From contig JAEQBH010007388.1 of NCBI GenBank assembly GCA_016808115.1, positions 112,897 to 176,896 of the forward strand: 64,000 bases of DNA, read 5' to 3'. The notes under the pieces were generated by a model, which saw nothing but the letters and a program-made list of their open reading frames with translations, ran no database searches and was not told the DNA's origin. This stretch comes from Tetrastigma voinierianum (taxonomy: Eukaryota; Streptophyta; Magnoliopsida; Vitales; Vitaceae). Position numbers and translations under genes: made by a program. Positions within the stretch are counted from its first letter, which is position 1; each line of letters opens with the position of its first letter. Positions 1-11,119 of the stretch are shown here, piece by piece.

Positions 1-179
1 CGTTTCATTTATTCCGGTACCATTCAACGAGAGGCACGGATAGAGTCTGACTATAGATGGTCGTATGGTGGTTACTTAATGAGGATCACTATGGTATCGA
101 AGGATGGATTAGATTAGATTGGTGATCCGAATAAGGATTTTCAGTAGAGACTTGATAGTGTTAGTCATGATTTAGATAT

Positions 180-326
180 ATAATCTTGGGTATGGGCCCG
201 GTTATCGGGCATAGAGCCACCTTAGATTGCTATAATAAAGAAGTAAGATTGGTTCGGCCAGAGGAACCAAGCGTGATATTTCAGGGAATCAGAAGAGAGA
301 TCGCCCCTAGTCTCATTAATGCGTAA
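180..326 (+). pseudogene. gypsy aspartic protease C-terminal part
   Basis: Forty-eight codons read open from an ILGM motif at 183-194 (usual form ILGMDWL, with the D and W changed here) through LDCYNKEV and a VRPEEP-like stretch to a TAA at 324-326. This is the end of the retroviral-type protease and its linker to the reverse transcriptase. The catalytic D-S/T-G half would lie before position 1 or has decayed. Identification rests on the ILGM...LDC spacing typical of plant gypsy proteases. Confidence 0.75.
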
Positions 327-390
327 GCCGAAAATGCTTGGAAGGACTACGAGTTGTGGCATTTGTAGTGGATAGAGCGAGAGGGGACAG

Positions 391-1080
391 GTGGAAGACA
401 TCGTAGTCAAAGAGTTCCCGGATGTCTTTCCGGATGATATTTCGAGTGTACCCCGGGATAGAAATTGAGTTCGATTATTAGGCGATTTCGAGGGCCAGAA
501 GCGGAGATATCCATTCCTCATCTGAATGGCTAAGCGAGTTGAAAGAATTGAAAGCCTGGTGGAGGAATTGCTAAGCAAAGGCTTCATCAGGCACAGTACC
601 TCAGAGTAGGGAGCTCCGAGTTCTCTTCGTAAAGAAGAAAGATGGGGGAAACTACGGTTGTGTATAGACTATAGGCAATTTGAATCGGGCGACAATACGC
701 AGCGTGCTCAGCTTCCTCGTATAGATGACTATTTGACCAATTGCATGGATCTCGGGTATATTCTATAAAGATTATTTGAGTCGAGGCTACCATGATTGAG
801 GTCAGAGAGAATGATGTTCTAAAGGCGCAGCCGGGGCCAGTCGGTCACTATGAGTTCCTAGTGATGCCGTCGGATTGACTCATGCAGGCTGCGTTCATGG
901 ATTTGATGAGCAGGGTGTTGATCCGTATTTAGATAAGTTTGTGATGTTATTCATTGATGACATTCCTAGTGTACTCGGGCGGTTCAGAGGAACATACGGA
1001 GGCATCTTCGAGACGGTATTACGGATTCTTAGGGCGCCCGGTTATAAGTAAGTTTAGTAAGTGCGATTTTGGTTAGACAA
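391..1080 (+). pseudogene. gypsy reverse transcriptase, frameshifted
   Basis: The PR-RT linker motif EFPDVFPDD is readable near 410-440. It is followed by the RT start (ELLSKGFIR near 565-590), a C-IDYRQ-type motif near 655-680, PRIDD near 715-730, and the catalytic palm motif FIDD at 950-961, with a one-base shift just after it. RT copies element RNA into DNA inside virus-like particles. Multiple stops and shifts separate these blocks, so the enzyme is dead although its catalytic FIDD codons survive. Confidence 0.85.
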
Positions 1081-1380
1081 TGGCTTTCTTGGGTCATGTC
1101 ATTTCAGCGGAAGGTATTGGTGGATCCTCGAGGGGTGGAAGCTATAGTGAGTGGAAGCCGCTGCAAATGTTTAAAAGTTCGCGGATTTCCTTGGTTGTGA
1201 GTTATTACAGGAGATTTGTTGTTAGTTTCGAAGATATGTGCCGGATTGACGATCTATTGAAAAGGATCGAGAGGGGTCGGTGGTCGAATGCACATGACAT
1301 AGTTTTGAGGTGGGAGACGGAGGAGATTGACGGCAGGCTCGGTATTAGCACTACGTCGGGAAAGGACCGGTTATGTGAGT

Positions 1381-1690
1381 ATAAGTGATGCCTCAGGACA
1401 AGGGGTTAGGGTGTGTTTGATGCGGGATGGTAGAGTGATAGCTTATGCTTCAGTGTTCCCGGTTAAAGAAGCGGCGAAGAACTGCCCGACCACGTGATTT
1501 AGAACTAGCCGGCGGTGGTTTTGCGGCTCTAAAGATGCGGAGACATTATCATACGGTGTTCCTTGTCGAATGTTCACAGATCGCAAGAGCACCTCAGGTA
1601 TCTCTCTCAGACTTGGCAAGGCAGCGCCGTGGTTGGGTATTGATTAAGGATTGATTGCGCGATAGAGTACCATCCGGGGAAGGCGATGTA
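1381..1690 (+). pseudogene. gypsy RNase H domain remnant
   Basis: Short in-frame islands match the plant gypsy RNase H: DGRVIAYAS near 1425-1452, DLELA then FAALKMRRHY near 1497-1545, and RQRRGWVLIKD near 1620-1652. They are split over at least two frames. A YHPGKA-like motif follows near 1665-1690 in damaged form. In the intact element this domain removes the RNA strand of the hybrid. Confidence 0.75.
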
Positions 1691-1959
1691 GTGGCCGTGC
1701 CTTAAGCGGGCTTAGGAGGGTTCCTAGCCCTTATCTGGGGCAGTATATCTCCCGTTGTTGATAGAGTTGAGATCTTTGGGAGTTCGATTCTGGTAGGCGA
1801 TCTGAGGTTGTGTTAGCATCATTTTATGTTGATCACTCTTCTCAGTGAGATCGAGGAAGGTCAGCGGGTTTACGAGGAGATGATTAAGTTGAGGCGGAGA
1901 TTGGGGGTGGTAGGAAGCCGAGGTTCGGATCGGAGACGATGGGCGTGGGTTAGAGGGAA

Positions 1960-2700
1960 TTCGGAATGTGTGTACTGAAATAGGTGAACTAAAGGGAAAT
2001 CCTGGAAGAGGCTCGCTCTTGACATATGCCATACACCACTGGTAGCACAGAGATGTATCATACTTTGAGGGAGCATTATTGGTGGAAGGGGCATGAAAGG
2101 AAATTGCGAGTTTCGTATCCGGATGCCTAACGTCAACGGGTAAAAGCGAGCACGGCTTACATGGGGAAGAATCTGACCCCGCCAGTTCACGTATGGAAGT
2201 GGGATAAGATTTCTATGGATTTTGTTATCGAGCTTTCGAGAACTTCGAGGCAACCGCGATGCTATATGGGTGATAGTGGATAGACTATAGCGTAGTAGCA
2301 TTTTCTCCCTGGTGCTTAATGATGACCCATTGGACAAGTTGGCTTTGATTATATGTGGAGGAGATAGTTAGATTACATGGTGTGTCCCTATATGTCGATA
2401 GTCTCGAGGCCAGTACCCCCCAGTTCACATCGGATTGGTCAGTTCTGAGGATGCCATGAGGACTCGCTTGCACTTTAGCCATGACTTTCCATCCTCGGCC
2501 CGATGGTGCATTCAGAGAGAACTATTCAGACGTTAGAGGATATGCTCAGAGCATGCGTGATAGAGTTTAAGGGAAACTAGGATACGCATTTATCTATGAT
2601 GGAGTTTGCTCTGACAACGGTTATCCAATCCGGCCATAGGCATGGCTCCATTTGAAGCATTGTATGGCCCGGAAGTGTCGTACTCCGTATCTTTGGGATG
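1960..2700 (+). pseudogene. gypsy integrase core remnant
   Basis: The block after the zinc-binding region is seen as MYHTLREHYWWKG near 2053-2090. The catalytic-core start is seen as WKWDKISMDFV near 2198-2228 (first catalytic Asp in SMDF). The third-acidic-residue region is seen as SERTIQTLEDMLRAC near 2513-2560, then a block resembling MEFA and APFEALYG near 2595-2670. Stops and shifts lie between the blocks. Integrase inserts the cDNA copy and would leave a 5-bp target duplication. Confidence 0.8.
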
Positions 2701-2789
2701 AAGTAGGAGAGAGGAGGCGTGGGCGGAGTTGGTCTGATTACCTTAGATAAGATCCAGTTATCGAGACGGACTCAGAGATGACAGGGACG

Positions 2790-3249
2790 AGACCGGAAAA
2801 GTTATGCGGACAAGCGGTAAGGATAAGAGTTTAAGGTGGGCGATGAGAGTCTTCCTCGAAAGTTTCCCCCTTGGAAAGGTGTCCTCAGTTTGGAGAGGCG
2901 AAGGCGGGACCCGGATACATAGGGCCATATGGGATTGTGCAGTGGGACCGGGTAGCATATAGATTAGACCTTCCTCGAGTTGTCTGGGTTCATAATGTGT
3001 TTCGAGTAGCCTCAGCTGCTCGTGATGCATTCGGATCCCTCCATGTGCTGAGAGATCAACCGGTGGGAACTAAAGGATAATTTGACTATAAAGAAGCGGC
3101 CAATGCGGATAGTAGATCGCGACGGGATTTTGCGGAATAAGGTCATTCGGGTTAGTCAAAGTTTTATGGGGAATCATGGGATTAAGGAGGCTACATGGGA
3201 GTCGAGAGGCTCGGATCTTGTAGTCGATATCTCAGTTGTTTACGATTAG
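2790..3249 (+). pseudogene. integrase C-terminus with chromodomain-like tail
   Basis: After the core comes a degraded GDESLPRKFPPWKGVLSLE block (family form: KVSPMKGVLRFG) near 2838-2890, then VHNVFRVA near 2985-3010. A chromodomain-like stretch, NHGIKEATWES, lies near 3172-3205. The family form has NH-VEEATWE, a box that helps target insertion to heterochromatin. The tail ends near 3249. This box is the main reason to call the element a chromovirus. Confidence 0.7.
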
Positions 3250-3296
3250 GGTATCCTCTTTATATTAGTTTTGTTCATTTCGGGCAAATGTTCTTA

Positions 3297-3309
3297 AGGA
3301 AGGAGGATT
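3297..3309 (+). promoter_or_regulatory. polypurine tract
   Basis: The purine run AAGGAAGGAGGAT sits immediately before the LTR start TGTAAC. This is the usual place of the plus-strand primer of an LTR retrotransposon, and it fixes the 3' LTR boundary. Confidence 0.75.
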
Positions 3310-5977
3310 TGTAACTTGAGTCGAGAAGGTGTACGGTATGTGAGTATGTGTACTGAGACTATGATATTTTAGTGCCATAATAGAATTTTTTGAAAGTTGT
3401 TTTAAGGGTGAAATTTTAAAGTTTCAAGAATTGTGGCACTTTGCAATTAAGGAAAGTGGAGAGGGAGTGAAAGTATAATTAATGGAAGTTTAAATAATAA
3501 AATAATAATAATAAATTACCAAAATAGTTCGGGAAGTTTGAAAATTCTCTAGATCTCGGATGTGGCTTGGTATGTAGATTAAGTTAGGTCTCGCGAAATC
3601 TATTAATCGAGGAAAGTTTCGTTAGAATTCAGGGACGGTCGAATATTTTCTGAATTTAATGACAGAGTTTAAGTGAAACACAGCAGGATTAGAAAAATCT
3701 CGAAAAATAGCAAATATTTAAAGAATATTCAATTAGGATAAATAAAATTTTTCGGGACAAAAATGGACCTGAATGAAATAATAGAAATAATTTATCCAAA
3801 TAATAAGAATAATAATTAAAGAAAAAAAAAAAAAACAAAAAACGAAAATAAAAAAAAAGATAAAAATCAAAAGTGGTGTGCGGGACGGACGTTAGGGCGA
3901 GAGAGGAAACTGCGGGGAGGCCGATTTTAGTTTTATTTTTTTCTCTTGTTTCTTTTTTAGATCTACGGAAATCGGACCGTAGGCTTTCATCGACGAAGGC
4001 AAAGTGGACTGCAACGAAGAGCTACATATAGGTACCAATATCTTAGTATTTTGTCAAACTTTAAAAGGTAGAAAATTTTACTTTTGTTGTGTTATTTCAA
4101 GCTTTAAGGTTATATAATGGCTTGAAATTTTCTTGGTAGTAAAAGGTCGTAAACTTTAGTCCCAAAATTTTAGGCCAGGGTTTAGGAATTTTAGAATTTT
4201 GGGCGTGTTCGGACGGTCGGGGCGGAATTTTGGGGACTATTTTTCGGACCCAGGTTTGATTGAAATTTCGAGTTAGTCGGATAAGTCGGACATAATTTTT
4301 GAGGAAATGTTTAGATATTTTTAGATTATGGAAAGTCCCTTAAGTCAAAGTTGACTAAAACGGATAGTTTTATGGGGACATTTAATGGGTATGGACATTT
4401 TAGTCAATTTAGCATCGTATTATCGATGTCGTATCGAATGGGATCTAAGCAACGTAAAGTTTTGTTAGAATCGAAGTTAGTTCGATGTAGTCATTTGAAA
4501 GCCTGTGTATGTTTTATGGTTAAAGCGTTAGGCGAGGGCATTTCGTAGTGAATGGTGTGTAGGCGATTTGAGCATCGACGAGAATCTAGAGTGCTTGACA
4601 AGATTTGAAAGAAATTAGTGGAGAAAAGGTGAGTACTCAAAATCATTTTCTAAAAGCAGTGTTTAGTCACAATTTGTAAAGTGCTTTGAAAATATAGATT
4701 TATAAAGCATTTTTTACCTCCCCAATTGTTGTTATCTGAAGAAGTTCGGTTCGGTATTTAAGCAGTTTGGCACGGTTGCTTAAAACCCCTAGATAAGCGC
4801 GGCTGAGTTTCGGTCGGATGTATTTGGATTGTGCATGGCAATGTTATGGGATATTATGACTAACTATATTGCCTGGTCGGCAATTGGGGGTTAGATATAG
4901 TATATTTATATAGTGAGTCGCCCTCTGCACATTCGAGGTATGTAGTTAGCCTTGACTTTCAGTACATAGCGATGGTGTTAGTTTAGAGGTTCCATCCGCA
5001 GGCATTTTGAGTCCGCACGAGGTTTCCATTATGCTATATAGATCCGCCGTGTTCATAGGACCATCTTAATAGGGTAGTGTTCAGGGGACCGCTCACAGAT
5101 GCAGATTCAGGGATTCGAGGCATCATGAGGTATTTCGGAAATGGGCCACGGTGGTTGGTACTTGATTTTACGATTATAGCACTGGATATTAACCACCACT
5201 TGAAAGCGGTTTTTCGATGAAATAGTTTTCGGGAAGCAGATTCAATGACGGGGTGGATTTCGAGCAGTTTTGGCCGGCGACTTGGTTTCAACCTTGAAAT
5301 AGTTTTGAGCGAGTTTTGAAATGGCTTTCATAGCAAAAACTCGGTTTCTCATAAGCGAGTTTACAACCATTTCTGTCTGATTTTCATATTAGGAGAGTAC
5401 AAGCAAGCGAGGCAATGACATTTAGAACTTATAGTACTTTCATTTGGCGTTTGGCTCACGGTTTATTTTTAAAATAATTTTTCAGGTGCGAGTCTTGAAG
5501 CTAGAAAGATCTTTCAAGGATCCTTAGTCTAGGCGTCTTTGTGATTATATAGATAAGGTGTATATTAAAACTAGTAAAAGTTAAAATGTGGCACATTTTG
5601 TATATGTAAATATATTTTTGTAAATATGCATGCATGGTTTTGAGAAAAACGAGGTTCACGATAAACTTATATTTGATTGATGTATCTTTATATTTTGATG
5701 AGGACCCGAGAGGTCCTTTCTTGTTTAACAGTTGGACATTTGGAAAACATTGGAAAGTACATTTTTCTTTATCTGGGTGATTTTGTATTTTGGAGGCTTG
5801 TGCTAATGCGTCGTTATGTAGGATTTTCGTTAAATCTAAAGGTGTGATTTTGATAGAAAAGTGAAAATTTTTACATAACCCCGTTTTCGAATCTGATTTC
5901 GCGGAGTTTTTATGGCTTAGCTTCATGGTAACTTGTCGGTCCCGAGGCGGCTTGGGGGAGGTTCTTGTGGAGTTACG
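3310..5977 (+). repeat. 3' LTR of the first gypsy element
   Basis: It starts TGTAAC at 3310 directly after the polypurine tract and ends at GTTACG (5972-5977), where the expected final CA appears mutated to CG. Like other long LTRs here it has a CTAGATCTCGGAT block near its head (about 3549-3563), an A-rich tract (3815-3860) and a purine-poor GC-containing leader. The right boundary is inferred from the inverted TGTAAC/GTTAC ends only. No second LTR is available for comparison. Confidence 0.65.
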
Positions 5978-6836
5978 GCCAATTTCTGTCATTAGGAAGA
6001 GTGCATCCTGAACAATGCCTTCTGTTCACCCATGTTTTGGGTCATGGGTGTGTAGCAGAATACATGCACTTCTTAACCAAAATGGGCACATGCTTGTTTA
6101 GATTCCTACCTAAAACTCCATAATAATCTTTTATCTCCAGGGAGAGGGTCAAATATGTAATAGGACAATGTAGCAGTTAATATAGATAAAATGGAGGTCA
6201 CCCTTATCTATGAAAAGAATGAGAAATGGAAAAACAGCCTGACTGTTGAGAGGGGACTGTTTCTTGCATCTGAGCTTGCAGTTGATTATTGATTTTTGCT
6301 AATTGTGTTCTCAAATCAGTTTCCCTTTCGATTGGAACAGAGATAGCATCCAGATTTGGTGGTTGAAACTGTTCTTATTTATTCCACTTCAATGCACTCC
6401 ATTAGTTTGCCTCTCCTATTATCACCATCAATTTATAACTGCTAACTTACTCTGGTGAGAGAATCTTAAGGCTCAGGCAATTGTAGAAACTTGGCCATTC
6501 TAAGCTTGGTGCAATCAATACACTTCCTTAAATACTTGATCAATTTAGTTATGTGATATCTTCTTTAAACTTGTCCATGGCCTTAGATATTTGGTAAGCA
6601 TTCCATCCTTGGAGAAGAACCTCGCAACCCCGTAAGCAAGATCTTCTGCTGATCATTGGGATGGTTGATCTCCAAATACTCTATACCTGCAATCAATAAA
6701 AAAACCCCATCGAAAGCCGATTAGAGAACCTGAAATATCAGTTTGACTTGCTAATATGATCAGTGAGTAGTAGTAATACTCACTGAGCTGTCCATAGAAA
6801 AGGCTTGTTTGGCTTTTTGGGACCAGTGTATGTATC
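5978..6836. other. low-copy DNA, no recognisable gene
   Basis: Ordinary AT-rich sequence without LTR or transposon hallmarks. A short minus-strand stretch at about 6565-6690 reads open over some 40 codons next to the kinase fragment upstream of it. It may belong to the same broken gene, but I do not recognise its product. Confidence 0.4.
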
Positions 6837-6983
6837 TCCACAGTCCAATAGCTCGACAAGATTTTTATGCTGAAGTTTCGCAATCAAAACAGCTTCATTC
6901 TTAAACTCTTGAACACCCTGTGCTGAATTCTTGGGCAATCTCTTCACCGCTACTTCTAATCCTACTGATAGCTTACCTTGCAA
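6837..6983 (-). pseudogene. receptor-like kinase fragment (cysteine-rich-RLK type)
   Basis: The minus-strand frame starting at 6983 encodes the N-lobe of a plant receptor-like kinase. AVKRL carries the ATP-anchoring Lys (codon near 6942-6944). EFKNE carries the helix-C Glu, and AKLQHKNLVELL matches the HRNLV block of DUF26/S-domain RLKs. The frame then runs into unrelated sequence. No glycine loop is seen upstream, and no catalytic loop (HRD) or DFG downstream, so this is a single-exon relic, not a working gene. In intact RLKs this lobe binds ATP on the cytoplasmic side of the plasma membrane. The subfamily is inferred from the short match alone. Confidence 0.7.
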
Positions 6984-7612
6984 AATATCATGTATAATAT
7001 GTAAATGTTTTTCAATTCTTGTTTCTTTTGAATCATTTTTGTATTATATAGATACATAAGATGGCACATATTACCCTATATACAGGCCCAAAGCTAGTAT
7101 TCAAGTCTCAATGGGTATGAAATTGTAAATAACAGAATACTTTCATGTAATGCAAGGTGAACAAATGTTAAAAAAAAAAAAACTTCTGCCATTCCATTTA
7201 AAGCAAAACCCATGCTGATATTTATTCTTGCTGCCTATTCTCGTTTTTTTTTTATAAATATATACTGATCTAATAATACTATTGACAATTTGGCAGGTGA
7301 TAAAATGAATGTATGTGTGGATTCATGCTCCAAGACATGTAGCAGGAAGCTCTCTCCTTAGAAGCCCCATTTATGTAAACTGAAACTGAACTACATAGTA
7401 GTTGTATGGCTATGTAGAATAAGAAAGCAATGGGATGTATCTAATATTATATTCTTCACTACTTTCAACACTAAAGGGTAAAATTCTGTGAATGCTTCCT
7501 AGTCTATAAGATGATAAAACAAATTCAAATTTGTGCTTCCAAAAACTTCATTTGTGTAACAAACTAGTTGAATATTCATTTAGATTGTCTTCTCCAAGAT
7601 TTTGTTTGCCAT
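6984..7612. other. unassigned low-copy DNA between kinase fragments
   Basis: AT-rich with short homopolymer runs (A11 near 7170, T9 near 7245). No coding match, repeat pair or transposon end is apparent. It may be intronic or intergenic relative to the kinase remnants on either side. Confidence 0.35.
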
Positions 7613-7852
7613 TTAAGGAAGGACCAGAGCTTTGAAATCAGGTAGGCTACAAGCTGTGATGATTCTTAGCAGGTTCCTATGGTGAATCCTCTTTAAGACT
7701 TGGCATTCTCTGTTAAAACTCTTGGTGGAATTGCCAGTTTGCAACTGTAAAACCTTTACTGCAATGGTTGTTCCATCTGAAAGAACTCCCTTGTTGACAT
7801 GTCCATAACTCCCTGAACCTAGTAGTCTCTGCTCATCAAGGAGGATGTGAAA
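7613..7852 (-). pseudogene. LRR receptor-like kinase fragment (At2g24130-like kinase N-lobe)
   Basis: Seventy-nine codons are open on the minus strand between an in-frame TAG just above 7852 and a TAA at 7613-7615. They show LLGSGSYG (glycine loop), then VLSDGTTIAVKVL (ATP Lys), SFNRECQVLKRI (helix-C Glu), HHRNLLRIITACS, and FKALVLP. This reads as the N-lobe of an LRR-XI/XII-type receptor kinase such as At2g24130 (family knowledge). No LRR ectodomain, transmembrane helix or C-lobe is seen nearby. There is no ATG in this frame. The lobe is unusually clean for a relic, so it may be a fairly young pseudogene or captured exon. Confidence 0.75.
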
Positions 7853-8159
7853 CTAAATAGACCTTGCACAGGGAGTATATGCCTGATGATTTGTAATGAT
7901 TCCTCCTAGTGCATTAAAAAATAAAAATAAGAAAAATGCAATCAAATTACTCCCAAACATGCCTTACGATCTAATCAACAGGTAGGATGAAAGGCAAGAG
8001 AAATAGGATGGCTGATTTTTTTTTAGTACGAAAATTGTGTGTTTGGAGGAGTTGAATGTCCCGATAAGCAAATGCAAAAACAATCACCATGTGAGACCAA
8101 TAACTTCAAGTCAAAATCTAAGAAATAATATGATTAGAAACAATTACCATTATATAAAT
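7853..8159. other. unassigned low-copy DNA
   Basis: AT-rich sequence up to the Athila-like LTR, without recognisable coding or repeat content. Confidence 0.35.
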
Positions 8160-9864
8160 TGTTAGGTGTGCTTCATGTTAGCTTTTATAAGTGCAAAACA
8201 TCGCATATTTCATGATTTTGATGCTAACTCAACACCCTTCTTACTCATTTTCATGCCTAACCCCTTCTCTTTGTGTATTTTGTAGAAATGAAGAAAACAA
8301 GACAAAAATCAAGCAATTTGGGCAAGAACTGAAGGAGTTATACAAGAAGGAAGCCATGGTCGCGACCACAACATTTTATGGTTGCGACCACAAAGTTATA
8401 CTAGGAGGAAGATTGTTGCAACTAAGATGTAGTGTGGTCGCGACCATGGGTTTGTCACCAAATCTATTTGCGTGTGGTTGCAGCCCGCGATCTTTTTAAG
8501 CGACCAACGTGTTTTACATATTGTAGTGTGGTCGCGACCACCACGGCGTGATTAATAACTAGAAAACTTTCCATTTTTGGGCTTGTGTTGACCCATTTTC
8601 CAATGTGTATTTAAGTGCCACTTTAACACTTGTTTAGAGTTCGAACTTTTAGAGAGGGGGCTCCTTATTCTAGAGTTGTTCTCTGTTTGAGCTTTGTTCC
8701 ATCTTTTAGGTTAGATTTCTTAGATTTAGGTTTAGGAATTTTTGTGAAGAACTTGGTTTGTAATTGATTATTGCTGGGAAGCACGACCTTATGGAGTGTG
8801 GATTTCAGATTGGATCTTGGGATTGAAGATATTTGTAGCTTAATCTCTGTTTTGTATTTTCATCTTTACTCCTTCTTCAATTTCTGTAATTTATGTTTGT
8901 CATTAACATTAATTTGTGGGTTTTAATGGTTGAAACGATAGGTTAAATATTTTATATGGTTGGTTATCAGATTTGATGTTAGATTTTTCTAATCTTTAGT
9001 TGGTTGAATGATTTATGCTTGATTTGTTATATTTGGTGTTAGTTCTTGGAAGTTTATGGTTTTGATTAATTAATACATGCTGAGAATCAGGTTTTCGATC
9101 ATCTTGCTAAGGTATCCTCTGTGAAAGTTGGGATTACGCCTTAAAATCTGAATCCGATCCTCTTAAGGTGTGAATCAATTAATTAGATTGCTAATTAACC
9201 TAGTTAAAGAGGCTTAGGGAATTAGAAAGGTCTAGTACTAAGATGCTTTCATTAGGAGGGGACACCAAGTGTATTAAGTGAGGATTGCATGAACGTAACT
9301 AAGACCATCCGAGCTTAGTCCGGGTAGTTCTATTGGAAGGACGTAACTATGACCAATAGAACTCCCTAGGAAAATTGCCTTTGAAAAGTATCGTCATATC
9401 GACCTAGAAGAACGTAACTGTGAATAGGTGGATAATGTGAGAAAATACAAGGGGGAACACGAAAGTGAGATCCTTGTACTAAGTCCTAGGCCCAATTCAA
9501 GTTATAATTCACTCAGCCTGTGCCTTATATAGATGAATCACTAAACATCATTGAAGATAACCAACTTTAGTTCTTCTCCAAGTCATTCTTTCAATGTTTT
9601 TATTCAATTGCTCTAGTTTTCACAAAGCATTTTTTGTTTCTATTTAGTTTAGTTTTTATTATTTTGACAATTTCACCTTTAAATCATTGAGAAGCTCAAA
9701 TAGTGAAGTAAACTAGTAGTTGGGATACTCAATCCTCCTTAAAACCAACACAATCCCCATGGGAACAATCTTGGTTAATAATTGAAAACCATTTTATTAC
9801 TTGAGATCCGTGCACTTGCAGGTTTAGGTCACATAAATTTTATATACACTACATCGACTTAACA
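8160..9864 (+). repeat. 5' LTR of the Athila-like element
   Basis: 1705 bp, TG...CA ended, and alignable by eye along its length with the 3' LTR at 13214-17178. It contains three perfect GGTCGCGACC palindromes (8358-8367, 8436-8445, 8530-8539), a TATA-like box, and three related GAACGTAACT motifs (near 9290, 9350, 9410). The copy in the 3' LTR has lost most of the CpGs. Confidence 0.9.
8608..8614 (+). promoter_or_regulatory. candidate TATA box of the Athila-like LTR
   Basis: TATTTAA in the context AATGTGTATTTAAGTGCC, conserved at the equivalent place in the 3' LTR (about 13640). It is followed at a promoter-like distance by a T-rich leader. Assignment is by motif and conservation only. Confidence 0.45.
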
Positions 9865-9870
9865 AGTTTT

Positions 9871-9887
9871 TGATGCCGTTATCGGGG
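9871..9887 (+). promoter_or_regulatory. primer binding site
   Basis: TGATGCCGTTATCGGGG lies seven bases after the 5' LTR end. Athila/Tat elements usually have a TGGCGCCGTTGCCGGGG form here (family knowledge). The differences are G-to-A or C-to-T changes at CpG or GC positions, as expected for decay of a methylated site. Confidence 0.65.
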
Positions 9888-10114
9888 ATTTTAATTGTTT
9901 TTTGTGTTTGGATTGATATTCTAGCAAAAGTGAAGTTTGCTAATCTGAGAAAAAAAGAACAAAAATCTTTTTGTTTGAGAATATTTATTGTCTCTTCTTA
10001 TTTTCATTTGTTTCTTATTTGTAGCTAGTTTACTTCATTTTTTTAAATTTTGTATTTCTATGGAAGGTGTTAAGCTTAATGTTTGACGAAGCAATAAATG
10101 AGCTCTTCTACACC

Positions 10115-11119
10115 CTCCAAAAGAATTTGTTTCTCGAGTAACCCAAAGAGAACCAACATGGGAAGATATCGTCGCAAGGCAAGCACAAGCCTCTATGAAC
10201 CAAAAAGCTTATAATTTTGAAGGGATGAATTATTTCAACAACAATTTGGGTTACGTCTCTCAACCCCACGACATTATGACAAGCTACTACCATTCGAGTT
10301 GGGGAGACGAATGAGAGGATTTCTCTAACAAATCAAGTATCTGAAGTCGAAAGGTTGATTTACTATCAAGAACAAATCAACGTGATCGTTTGATGAGCTA
10401 TTTACTTGCATGAGGAAGAAATTAAGAAGGATAAAGATGCTTGAGAAATGCGGTTTCCAAACATAGAACCCAAGGTGGACACCAACACGATAGCAAACAT
10501 TGACAACAATATGACAAAACTCGGTAGAGAAATGGGTGCTATCATAGATAGAATGACAATACAAGTTGAGGAACTAGAAAATTCTATAAAGGAACAATCT
10601 TCAATGTAACTTTTGAGAGACACAAAGAATGATGACATACGTGAGTATGAAAACATAACTTTGAGCCTTGAGGATGAACTTTCAAGCCCGACATAAGAGT
10701 GTGACAAAAATCCAGTGACTCTTGAAGGAGAACTTCAAGTCATGTCATTGGTTAAGAATAATGAGCTTGCTAGTGAGGAAGAGCCAGTATTGAAGACGAT
10801 GTAAGTTGAGGAGCAACATCCATGGATGAGAATTGAAAATGTTTTGGTTAAAGTCGACAACTTCAATTTCCCTATTAATTCTTTGACTTTTGGCATGGAA
10901 GAGGACCGACAAGTTTCATTTATAGAAAAACCTTCCTTTGCCACAAGTCAAGTTCATATTGATGCCGAACATGGGGAAATGACATTTCTTGCTGGTAAGG
11001 AGAAAATGAAGTTCGACCTCCACCAAAGCATACCACTAACGGTTAGGGAAAGGAGGATTGGCATCAAGATAGAGAGCTCACTTTCGCCCATTGAGGAGCA
11101 TGCACCTATGTTACTTTAA
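10115..11119 (+). pseudogene. gag/protease remnant of the Athila-like element
   Basis: The first two thirds are gag-like and broken by stops, with a probable coiled coil near 10500-10600. From 10826 a 97-residue open frame, MRIENVLVKVDNFNFPINS..., matches the second half of Athila/Ogre-type aspartic protease, where the family reads VLVKV-KFIFPVDFIVLDMEED, then a GRPFLATGRALIDV block. Here MEEDRQVSF, KPSFATSQVHID and EHGEMTFLAG are the counterparts. The catalytic D-T/S-G half is missing before it, so protease activity is impossible. Downstream codons to about 11330 stay partly open but are not recognised. Confidence 0.7.

Larger units (their letters stand above)
1..5977 (+). mobile_element. 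Ty3/gypsy chromovirus (Tekay-like), 3' portion, decayed
   Basis: Plus-strand LTR retrotransposon that enters the window inside its protease and runs through reverse transcriptase, RNase H, integrase, a chromodomain-like tail, a polypurine tract and a long 3' LTR. The order PR-RT-RH-INT is diagnostic of Ty3/gypsy (Metaviridae). The chromodomain-like end and the LTR of about 2.7 kb favour the Tekay/Del chromovirus clade (inference). All domains are broken by many stops and frameshifts, so the copy is old and cannot be autonomous. The 5' LTR, gag and most of PR lie outside the window, so no target duplication can be checked. Confidence 0.9.

Noticed and set aside
1080..1388. Separate 102-codon gene
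   Set aside because: It is a shifted section of the gypsy polyprotein after the RT palm, flanked by other polyprotein fragments.
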